From Pleurotus ostreatus/Saccharomyces cerevisiae fusant (taxonomy: Eukaryota > Opisthokonta), in contig JAMQCK010000418.1 of NCBI GenBank assembly GCA_024196135.1, positions 1-23,922 on the forward strand: a DNA stretch of 23,922 nucleotides, read 5' to 3'. Below the pieces are notes generated by a model. It was not told the origin of the DNA, made no database searches, and was given only the letters and a program-made list of their open reading frames with translations. Below are positions 11,106 through 19,921 of the stretch, in pieces. Positions within the stretch are counted from its first letter, which is position 1; each line of letters opens with the position of its first letter. Both the position numbers and the translations under genes were made by a program.

Positions 11106-12653
11106 CTACTGGAAGGACACATCAAGCTTGAATCGCTCAATTACTTGACTATCGCGCGGGCTTATCCGATCCCTCGACTCGTACTCGACCGACACAAAAG
11201 AGAGTCTATCCGTCCTCGCCCTCCTTGCCAGCAGCATATCTGCGATGACCCCGTCTGCTGTTGCACACCCTGCTAGCAAAAGGGCCCTCAAGTCTGGCAT
11301 CAGAATAGGATCCCGCTGAGCTGGATGGAACAAGGAAATGAGCCGCTCAGTGATGACTGACGGTCGCGTCGTTGCGAGCGAAAGTTCGCGCATCGTCGAC
11401 ATCTGAGGTAGCTGCAAGCATTCACTGAGGATCGACTCGTCGATCGTGCCGCACGATCCAATGCATAATCGCTCCAGGCCGCTATCCGCCTGTGCTACGA
11501 CTTGCATAAGCATGTGCCGCGGCTGCCAGAACGGCCACGCAGGGGGATCGTCCCAGTGATCGGGGCGCGACTCGATGACCAGCAGGGCGAGCTCACGAAG
11601 TGCTGGGAGCGAACACTTGGAAAAGACAAGGTCGAGGGGGCCGTCGCCTTCCACCGTTACACTCCTCAAGGCCTTGTGACATATGGGACGCCGAAATTGG
11701 GCCGCTGATGATATAGCGCTGTCCAATGTTGCAGATACGCTCTGCAGCGAGGTCGCGCCTTCCAAGATATCCAGAAACATGTTCTGCCTAAGACGACGAC
11801 CAAGGACTTCGAGGTTGACAAGCTGGTGCCAGGGCGCATTGCCAGGGAACTCCAATACATGGGGCGCGGCTCCCAACTCCAATGTGTTCCACGAGAGATC
11901 CACCACGTTGGGCCCCGAATAGAGATTGACGAGCATTTCGGGCTCCCGGATATGGCGGTGGAAGACCATGCCCAGTCTTTCCAACGCAGAGACTGGGCTG
12001 CCAATCTCGGTGGCAAGTCGAAGAACAGACCGCTCGCCGACAGAGACAAGCAAAACTTTGATTTGGTCGATACAAGCGATGATGAAGCCCAGAGGGCAGT
12101 CGCAGAACTCGACGTCCACGGGAAGCCCAGTGGTGTCGTTGGCCCAGGCCCCGCCGCATTCGGCAAGGGAGAGTTCGTGGTACGCGACGGTCAATCCGAG
12201 GCCTCTGGCGCGCTCTGAGCAAAGCGTAGCGAGTGCCTGATGGTTGCCCAGTCCCACGCAAGGCCTCAGCTCGAATGTCTGCCAAAGCGGAGGCAGGTCG
12301 ACCGCGATGTCTCGCCAACGCGTGCAGACTTGCGTGAGCTTGAAGGGCACGAAGTCCCGGTCGAGAAAGGGCCTGTCAAGAGAGTCGTCACAGTACGCGC
12401 TGGCGAGGAATATGAGCGAGAGAAGCTCGGTAGGTAAGCGGGCGACAGGTGGCACATCTATGCCGCTGGGCTGCGGCGGTTGGGAGACTCGAGGTACCCG
12501 CGGGCAGGTGGTCTCGACTGGGGGGCTGCCAAACTCTTTGTAGACTGCGGGAGGCGATTCAAGACAGCGCTCCAACGGCGACGTGAGCCAGCTCGCACTC
12601 GGTTGTGCGCTCTTGTCTTCTACGGATGAGTCTTGATGAAGCTGTAGTATCAT
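11106..12653 (-). CDS. F-box domain protein (Agaricomycete type), 5' end uncertain
   Basis: A continuous minus-strand frame of 515 codons from the ATG at 12653-12651. Residues about 71-129 form an F-box: ARLPTELLSLIFLASAY, then FKLTQVCTRWRDIAVDLPPL and W-Q-T-F. F-box proteins recruit substrates to SCF (Skp1-Cullin) ubiquitin ligases; this architecture, with a Leu-rich repeat-like C-terminal half, belongs to a family greatly expanded in mushrooms. The C-terminal part has spaced motifs such as LRELALLVIES, LERLCIGSCG and MRELSLATT that resemble irregular leucine-rich repeats. The substrate cannot be inferred. The frame also stays open upstream of the ATG, and a consensus intron (12701-12642, GTGCGT to CTACAG, with a CTAAC branch site) would join an upstream open stretch in phase and remove this ATG, so the real protein may start further upstream. 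Confidence 0.85.
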   Translation of the reverse strand: MILQLHQDSSVEDKSAQPSASWLTSPLERCLESPPAVYKEFGSPPVETTCPRVPRVSQPPQPSGIDVPPVARLPTELLSLIFLASAYCDDSLDRPFLDRDFVPFKLTQVCTRWRDIAVDLPPLWQTFELRPCVGLGNHQALATLCSERARGLGLTVAYHELSLAECGGAWANDTTGLPVDVEFCDCPLGFIIACIDQIKVLLVSVGERSVLRLATEIGSPVSALERLGMVFHRHIREPEMLVNLYSGPNVVDLSWNTLELGAAPHVLEFPGNAPWHQLVNLEVLGRRLRQNMFLDILEGATSLQSVSATLDSAISSAAQFRRPICHKALRSVTVEGDGPLDLVFSKCSLPALRELALLVIESRPDHWDDPPAWPFWQPRHMLMQVVAQADSGLERLCIGSCGTIDESILSECLQLPQMSTMRELSLATTRPSVITERLISLFHPAQRDPILMPDLRALLLAGCATADGVIADMLLARRARTDRLSFVSVEYESRDRISPRDSQVIERFKLDVSFQ

Positions 12654-14358
12654 ATTATGCGTTAGCAACGTGATCTCAGAACTTGCCAGTAGCCCACGCA
12701 CCTCGTGTGGCGTCCTGCGGCCAAGCTTCTCTGAGCAGCACGGCGAAATGCGCGGCGAGACGTAGAGACGATGTCCATGAACCAGCTTGAGGGCGAAGGT
12801 AGATTGTTCTGAAGGGCCCTTGGCGGCATGCGAGTATAAGTACTGTAGTCGCCCATTGTTCCAAAAAGCAGTAATCCCTTTGTATCACCGCATGGAAGAG
12901 GCCATTATATCCGAAAAAGGAAATGACTTACGCCGTATTGTTTGAACTTGAACACGTGTTCGTTCACACGCGCATCATCGACTAATCCTTGGGCTCTCCG
13001 CTCGACAATCACCGAGAACGCATCTGGCAGCGGCAAAGCTAGAGGATTGGACCGTCGAAGTGAGCGAGGTAGCTATGCTGCAACACCAGGTCACTGATGC
13101 TTGTAGAAGGATTCGTCGATTGACAAGGACGACGGTGCCACAAATCATTCCCATGATTCATGCGACGACTAGAAGCCACAAGCTGCCGCACGATCGCCGC
13201 GGAATGAAGCCTTGACGAGATGTGTATGCGATGCACTTCGTGATCCCCGAGTTATGAAGTGCTACGCGCGATGGACCAGCTTCAGATCAAAGTTCCGTGG
13301 AGGGCGCGACTTCCGTCTGCCATTGCGTCCGGAGATAAAGTGAGTGCGAGAGCCGGGATACTTGAAGTCTAGGACTTCCGGGCGAGCGAGGAGGACGAAT
13401 GGGCTCTCGCGTGGCGAGTTCGAGACGCGCCAAGAGGTTTTACTCCATCGTAGTTCGAGATCTGAAGTTCAGTCTTCAGAGCCGTCAATCGCGGTGCATC
13501 AAGGAGTCGGCCAGTAGATGCCTGGGTGCAAATGGAGCTTCAACTTGCGGAAGATCTAGCTCTTTGCCGAAATTTCGCAGTAAGGACGATGGCGCCCACT
13601 ACTGGTATTCAGATGGTACTGTGTCCAGGGAGTCACCCGTCACAGCAAGTTCTGGAGCGGATAGCTCACTGGTATCGTCAGCAAGCTTCGTGAGACTTGT
13701 CATCTTCCCCCGACTTCCTGACCGAGAGGACGTGTGCCAGCGGTATCGGCTATGGTTTTCCGACTTGATGCACCTAGTGAACCGATGAACCATTTGAGTT
13801 GATCACAGCGCACCTTGAATCGAACATAGACAATAAAAGATAACGACCAGCTGCGTTTCCAAGCAAGCCGTCGTCGCGGTCGTTGTTGAAGAGACAGGCC
13901 GTAACAAAAAAGGCACGTGGCGGTGACGCCACAAAGGGCCGGAGCCAAATGGAACAAAGGAAGGCGGGCGCTTGTCCCGAACTCCCACCACGGAGGGAAG
14001 AATGGATCAGCGCCTCGACTTCAGTTTTCAAGTTCATGTTACTGGGCTGCTTATTGTTGGAATCCTATATCGATGCCTTTCCTCGACTCTAGCTCCTCAT
14101 TCACTCCACGTCGGCGTCCCTCGGCCACGCTTATCACTCGTTATTGTCTCCTGGTGATGGCGACGGCTTCCTCTTATTGTCTTTCGTCGCTCCCACGCCC
14201 TTGTTCTCGCGGATTTCCGGGCCTTGTGCCCAGTGTGAAATGTGCACGCGCGTGTCTCGGGCCTCGATATAAGGACAAGGTTAGGGCGAGACATCCCCCA
14301 ACGCTCGCTGCTCTTACAAGACGGGGAACCGCGCCGCCGCTGCTGCACGACAACAACA
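12654..14358. other. Region between the divergent F-box and O-methyltransferase genes; possible F-box 5' exons
   Basis: The minus strand from about 13060 to 12702 holds two open stretches with protein-like composition: one containing DAFSVIVERRAQGLVDDARV and ending at a GTAAGT donor at 12931, and one from 12821 to 12702 ending at a GTGCGT donor. They can be spliced in phase to the F-box frame, but I could not find a convincing first exon. On the plus strand there is a 129-codon open frame at 13399-13788 with no recognisable motif. The segment 13800-14260 probably holds the O-methyltransferase promoter. No gene is called. Confidence 0.45.
14268..14273 (+). promoter_or_regulatory. Upstream TATA box for the O-methyltransferase gene
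   Basis: GATATAAGG lies about 90 bp before the ATG at 14359, which sits in a strong context (ACAACAATGGCC). The spacing suits a TATA-driven transcript that starts translation at the longer N-terminus. Confidence 0.45.
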
Positions 14359-16373
14359 ATGGCCATCCCGCCCGAGACGTCGCCTGTGCAGTTCCTGCTG
14401 GAGCGCTTTATATACCGGCAGCGCGACTTTTGGCGAGTTCCTCCCTCCGCCACGAAGGAGAAGTGCCGCGCGCAGAGTTCAACTGAACCGATGGCTGCTC
14501 ATCCCAAAGCCAACCCTAACTTCCATGTCACCGCGCTGGCGGATATGATCTCTGCGGCGGTCAAGGTCGTCGTCTCTGAGTACGCGGCTGTAGGGCATGC
14601 TGTACCGACGTTGGAGTCTACCGAACCGGGACCCTTCGACGACCCGGACAAGTCGACGGCCCGCTTACGAACGGCGGTGAAGACCATAGAAGCTGCCTGC
14701 GCGCAGCTGTGCGCTACTGTCGCTACACCACAGGGAAACATGCACAACGTAAGTCTTCTCTACTTCGGGAAGCATGAATGTGGCATCTGACGCCTCGACA
14801 GAAAGCTTACGCCGTACGCTTCGACCCCACATACCTTAATGTGGCACGACTAACCTTCCATCTAGTATGTCGATATCGCGTGCATACGGACGGTCATCGA
14901 CGCTCGCGTCGCCGACCACCTGCTCAGCCGGCCGGAGGGCATGCACGTCGACGAACTCTCCAGGTTGACCGGCATAGAAGCGGGGAAGCTCGCACGCGTT
15001 CTCCGAGTCCTCGCCACATCGCATTGCTTCAGCGAAGGTGCGTTGTGTCTGCGCACGAAATACTGCTTGATGACGAACGCTTCCTTAGTATACCCCAACG
15101 TTTTCACGAACAACCGCCTATCCATGAAGCTTCTATCGGAAGACCCCGTTTGCAGTTTGGTCGGGCGAGCGTGAGTGCAAGTCCCTTTTGCTGACTGGCA
15201 CAGTCTGATGTGTCTCTAGTGTCGACGAGACCGCGCCATCAGCACTACACCTGAGCGAGGTTTTGCGAGATCCCAAGAAGGGACGCTCGTACCTTCCTCA
15301 GGACTGCACTTATGACCACTTTTACGGCCGGCCAGTATTCGGCCAGACCGACACGGTAAGCGGCATCATACACATCCACTTCCTCATCGCTCAACAATGA
15401 GTCCAGCCTGAAGGAAAGTTCCGTTGCGAGGTCAGTCTCTAACCTCACTTCGGCGATTCATGACGCTGACTGTCTTAAAGCGATTCGCGAAGGCGATGGC
15501 TGGCTTGAGCTGTATCGGTGGTCGCGCTATGCTCTCCAAAGGTTTGTATCACACTCGACGAGATATCGAAGCCTCTCTGACCCCGCGGCAGTATACCCAT
15601 GGCATACCGCACCCCAAGGCGCCACAATAGTCGATGTTGGCGGCAGCAAGGGCCATGCGACTATGGACGTCGCGCGCGCGTTCCCGCATATGAAGGTGAT
15701 TGTGCAGGACGCGCCGGAAGTCGTGGCGCAGGGACCTGAGGTGAGTTTGTAGTCTCTTTGGGCGGCATCTGTCACCCTTCTGCGCGTCATTCGCGGTTCT
15801 CATCCGTCTCATGCAGTACTGGAAGGCAAACCTACCCGAAGGCAATGTCAGTTTCGTGCCGATCGACTTCTTCAAGCAGTCCCCGGTATCCGGATGCGAA
15901 TATTACTACGTTAAGCATATCCTGTGCGTCGCCCATCATCCCGCTTTGCTGTGCCTCAAACTGACTTGCGACTTTTCTTTAGTCACGACTGGCCAGACGC
16001 CGAGTCGATCAGGATCCTGCAGAACATCCGCGCCGCGACGAAACCCACCAGCCGACTGCTTATTCACGATTACGTGCTGCCGCCCGTCGCGCGCCGCCTC
16101 GGGCGCGCAGATGCGATGCAGGCGCCCGAGCCGCTGCTACCGAGCTATGGCGCGGCGAATACCCGACCGTTCCGGCAGGACATCAATATGCTCATCCAGG
16201 TGAACGGCAAGGAGCGCACGTTGGACGAGTTTATTGAATTGGGGTAAGTTTCTTGCTTGTCAACGTGCGCCGGCGCAAAGTGCTGACGGGGATACAGCGA
16301 GAAGACGGGATGGAAGTTTGTAGAGTGGATGGAGGCGGGCGAGGAGGGCTTGCTAGAGTTCGTTCCGGTTTGA
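14359..16373 (+). CDS. SAM-dependent O-methyltransferase (fungal class I, plant-like)
   Basis: Transfers a methyl group from S-adenosylmethionine to a hydroxyl of a small molecule; the substrate is unknown. Ten exons: 14359-14748, 14866-15037, 15089-15170, 15220-15355, 15407-15430, 15481-15541, 15592-15740, 15817-15923, 15983-16243, 16298-16373; 485 residues, or 441 if the in-frame ATG at 14491 (MAAHPKANPNFH) is used, which is the more usual family length. An N-terminal dimerisation/winged-helix part (HVDELSRLTGIEAGKLARVL) precedes the SAM-binding motif VDVGGSKGH and the catalytic block YYVKHILHDWPD, whose His is the expected general base. The C-terminus GWKFVEWMEAGEEGLLEFVP is typical. Exon 5 is only 24 nt yet is needed to keep PEGKFRCERFAKAMAG intact. 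No polyketide synthase, terpene cyclase or P450 lies nearby, so it appears to be a stand-alone enzyme. Confidence 0.93.
14409..14414 (+). promoter_or_regulatory. Second TATA box, inside the first O-methyltransferase exon
   Basis: TTTATATACC lies about 80 bp before the in-frame ATG at 14491, almost the same spacing as between the first TATA and the ATG at 14359. A transcript from here would give the 441-residue form without the 44-residue N-terminal extension. Confidence 0.4.
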
Positions 16374-16690
16374 TGGACATTTAGAGACCTAAATTTCTTT
16401 GTTGCGCTGTCAAGCGCGTGTACTCTACCCTTTCGTTTTCTTGCCTAAATCTTGTATACCGTTCATTCGAGTTTCTATCTATCTACCACTATCTTTCTGT
16501 ACTATTACCACCTATGTAGGCTTGACTAGTGCCATGTCCCAATGATGACTACCTTTTCTGGAGACAATGGGCGAAAAAACAAATCGTTGTTTGTCCGTCC
16601 GTTATCTTATCTGTGTTTACCCTTGCTTGTCACCAGCGTTCTCGCAGTTCTGCTCGTCGTCGAGCGTCACGTCGACCTCATCATCACACC
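16374..16690. other. Short intergenic region between the O-methyltransferase and MIC26 genes
   Basis: 317 bp between two plus-strand genes. The first part is T-rich and probably holds the O-methyltransferase 3' UTR and processing signals; the remainder should hold the promoter of the MICOS gene. Short open frames here show no motif. Confidence 0.55.
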
Positions 16691-17646
16691 ATGTTCCGAG
16701 CGCGGATACGGCCTGTATGTTTGTTGCACGATGCTATATGTTGCGATTTCTCATGTTTTTAGCCGCGTAGAGTGTTTGCAGCAACATTGGCGGCCTCCGC
16801 GGTCGTGCTCGCCACACCGACTGGCGAGCGCGAAAAGGTGCGCACTTGTGTTCTAGTTTGCTACGGGGAACCTTACAATGAGTGCATAGCTGCCGATCTA
16901 CCCTCAACCTCCCACTACCCTTGAACTCATCGACGAGCCCTTGCCGCTCGAGAAGGAGATCGGGATTGCCCGGAGAGCCGCGACGCAGACGGTGCGCAGT
17001 ATCCAGGCGCAGGCCCAGGGTGTTGTCTCCAAGTGGATAGGCATCGAGAAAGCAGTTGAACGTACGTCGCATGCACTGCTCCCTTGCATGTTTCTCACCA
17101 GACCCAGACCGCGTCAAGGCGCTCGCGGCCCCGGATGAAGCCATGACCCCCGCCCTGCTCTACGTCGGCATTGCTACCCTCACAGGGTCCATCCTCACAC
17201 GGAACCGCTCGCTCCTTACGCGCTTCGTCATTCCCCCGGCCTTCCTCGTCGGCTCCATGAACTACTTCCTCCCCCACACCTCCGCGAACATCTCCGCATA
17301 CGGCGCGTCTATCGAGGAGACGTACTTCCCGACGCTCGCGGAGAAGCACGCGATCGCGAACGCGCACTCCGCGATGACCTGGCAGCGGCTCAAGGACGCT
17401 ACGGAGTCTGGACGGGAAAAGCTGGGCGACGGTGTGCTCGCTGCGGTCGAGGCAGCACAGTCGGCGACGGGTTTGAAACTGAAGGAGGCACTCGGCTGGT
17501 CCAAGGCTAGGGCCGAGGAAGTTAAGGTGCAGGCTCGTGCTGTCGCGGAAGATGCTGAGGCCAAGGTCCGGGAGACTGCCGCCGCGGCGGAGGACAAGGT
17601 CGAGAAGAAGGCTGAGGAGGTCAAGCCTGCGAGTAGGCGCGTATGA
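16691..17646 (+). CDS. MIC26: MICOS complex subunit of the MIC26/MIC27 (apolipoprotein-O-like) family
   Basis: MIC26/27 proteins sit in the mitochondrial inner membrane and help build cristae junctions. Exons: 16691-16714 (eight codons only), 16763-16837, 16890-17061 and 17102-17646; up to 271 residues. The start ATG begins MFRARIRP, and exon 2 adds a basic-hydrophobic stretch (RRVFAATLAASAVVLATP) fitting a mitochondrial signal or first membrane segment. YPQPPTTLELIDEP is followed by a helix and by the family core MTPALLYVGIATLTGSILTR, a second hydrophobic segment ending FVIPPAFLVGSMNYFLP, and SAYGASIEETYFP. The C-terminal third is an Ala/Glu/Lys-rich probable amphipathic helix (EDAEAKVRETAAAAEDKVEK). 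Intron 3 has two in-frame acceptors (17101 and 17107); the second gives VEHRVKAL, closer to family members. Fungi carry two such paralogues and I cannot say which this is. Confidence 0.9.
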
Positions 17647-18781
17647 GGATGATCCTTAGACAGCCCCAATGACACTACCCATCCGGTCTTCCATGCATTC
17701 TGCAAGCTGCGATGTGGGTTCGGAGTCTATGCTCTTTCTGTCAGAGCCAGTAATCGCCGAGTTTCATCGCAAGCGTCTGGACACGAAGGTAGATTCTCCT
17801 GCCAATTGACCGTGATGAAGTCTACTTGCCGAATTCGCTACTTTGTAGACCGCAAAAGGACATCTGCTTCTCGTCCCTGAGCCAGGTCAACTGCTTTCGC
17901 ATCGGCTCGCCTCACGAATATACTGCATCAGTGGCGTGATCGAACGGACTACCCGGTCCCAACGCGCTGGCTGTAACTCCTCCGACAAGAGGCGATTTAC
18001 CGAAGGCCATAGGTAGCTGCTGCCGTTCAGTATCGCTGTCCTGCACCATGCGGATCGTCGTCGATTATGCCTATCACATGTCTCCCTCAGGTATGATTGT
18101 GCCACCTCGTATCAGGCGCCTTGGGTACCTCATGTTCGTGTGAACAGCCACAGGATAATGAAGAAGAAGGAAGATATGTCCGCGCCGATCCCTCTGTGCG
18201 GTCCGCGGGCTGAACTGTTCATCCCCCCGCCCCGCTTGTCCGTGATGCGCCCGCCCGATGTTGAAGATCAACCCGTCTCAGGCAGCGGGAGGCCTGACGC
18301 TTCTCAGGCGCATTCACCAAGATAAGCAAGTGCGCCTGTTTATCGCGCGAGAAAGATGCCACAGCGCTGCAGGTGGTCTGATTGCTTCAGAACATCGCTT
18401 ACCTCCGTGTCGGCCTTCGGCAGCGCCTCATTGGACGATTACATGTCGACTGCATGCCACCAAACTCTGGGACAAGTATCTGTACAGTCATGGCACGCTC
18501 GCCATATTCGCATACCCTTTCGTACACGCGAAGGACTTCGCTGAGGCTTTGCCTCTAGTGAGGGAGAATTCTTGGTGATACTAGGCTTCGCGCGCTTGAA
18601 GCTCGCTGACTTGGGAGACCTTTGAGAGCTTCCATTCCGAGATACACGACAGCGTTACACTACATAAAACTCCTTCGTCCAGAAAACAAAATAACCATGG
18701 TATGTACCAATCCGAGAATAGGGTATACACTATGCACAACGAGGCGCTAGAATACAGATTTTGAGGCAAACCGCGTGCTCT
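17647..18781. other. Intergenic region between the converging MIC26 and zinc-finger genes; possible gene relic
   Basis: Flanking genes converge, so 3' UTRs are expected at both ends. On the minus strand an open frame at 17887-18105 contains LWPSVNRLLSEELQPARWDR, which has the look of the mushroom F-box protein family, but no F-box, start or partner exon can be found. The rest shows only short random-looking frames. I call no gene. Confidence 0.45.
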
Positions 18782-19921
18782 TCACCAGTCAGACGGGGGA
18801 GTACCCGTGCAGCGGTGTCGTTCGAGGGTCGAAGCGTTCGAAAAAAAGCGTCGGCAGACATCACATGTCCACTCGCACTTGCGACCGTGTTTGTTCACTT
18901 CGTGTCTGCATGGAAAAATCAGTCTCATGATTGAGGTAGGAGCCAATCATGCTGGACTTACCGCAAGCGGTCGTGCTGGCGCGAAAAGTGGGCGTCGCAG
19001 TTGGGGTACTCGCACTTGAGCGCGGTGCGCTTCGGGCGCGTGACGGGGAGAATTTTGGACGTGGGGTAGGACGTCGCAGAGCGGGAGCGCTGCAGCTTCG
19101 GGGGATGGATGGAAGAATGCGCGCCTGGGGCCATGCGGTCCTCCGGGGAGTATGCGAAGGTGTTCTCCGTGTCAGACATATGTGTGCAGGAGGATGCCGA
19201 GGACGGGGGCGATGGGAACTCGTCGAAAGAGGGGCGGTGGTAGTAGCCCATTGGACCAGAAGAGGGAAGACCAGATGCAGACGTGTCGGAATAGTTCCCG
19301 TCATTGACAGGCCAAGACCCTGGCGGCACTGAGTAGAATGTCAGCGGACGTGTGCACGCATGCAGGTACGAGGACGTACTATTCAGTGAGCCGATGAACC
19401 CCTCATCGCAGTCCATGGGAAGGTTTTGACGACCAAACATTTCCTTGTAGTAAGGCTCTGCTGACAGCGGCGTCAAGTCGAGCCGCGCGGGGAAGGCACC
19501 GAGGTACTTACGGGTGCAGCCACTCCACGACGAGGGTGACGACCGCGACGAGCTCGAGCGATCACCATACGCGATCGGAAGCGAGTTCTGCGCGCCCTCT
19601 AAGAAAAGGTGAGCTTGGGAAAAGCACGGAAAAAGAGTGGCGCACCTTCATCAGGCTGTCCGAGGGAAATGGAGAGGTACGTGCCCGACGCGTCGCGCAC
19701 GGTGGACACCTTCACGTCGACATTGGCCATAGACGTCAAAGACATGGCTGAAAGAGACGTTAAGTACTCCTTCCGAAGGATGTGCGGGGGACGGGCGCAC
19801 CTGGGGGAGCGGTGGGCCGCACCGAGAAGGACAATGCATTCAGGTCCAGGTCCGGGTCAGTGCTTCTGACGACGATCTCTGCGTACTGCAGAGAGTGAAT
19901 AGGGAGGGAGAGCAGCGACAT
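18782..19921 (-). CDS. Zinc-finger protein A (C2H2 plus atypical C2HC finger), tandem paralogue
   Basis: Probable nuclear DNA-binding protein; target genes unknown. Six exons on the minus strand: 19921-19801, 19747-19646, 19598-19512, 19460-19380, 19328-18962, 18905-18782 (TGA at 18784-18782); 293 residues, all phases consistent. It starts MSLLSLPIHSLQYAEIVVRS; residues 1-75 form a module shared with the gene at 22505-23575, including NVDVKV and GTYLSISLG. The middle is Ser/Pro/Gly/Tyr-rich and likely disordered. Finger 1 is C236-x4-C241-x12-H254-x4-H259 (CEYPNC...RQHDRLRHEVNKH), and an intron splits it just before His254. Finger 2 is C267-x2-C270-x12-H283-x-C285, an unusual ending in place of H-x3/4-H. 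No recognised domain covers the N-terminus by eye. Existence and fingers are secure; the role as transcription factor is inference. Confidence 0.9.

Noticed and set aside
13399..13788. Plus-strand 129-codon frame
   Set aside because: No recognisable domain, mixed composition, and no splice structure, unlike all real genes here.
14359..16373. A secondary-metabolite gene cluster around the O-methyltransferase
   Set aside because: Neighbours are an F-box protein and a mitochondrial MICOS subunit; no backbone enzyme, P450, transporter or pathway regulator is adjacent.
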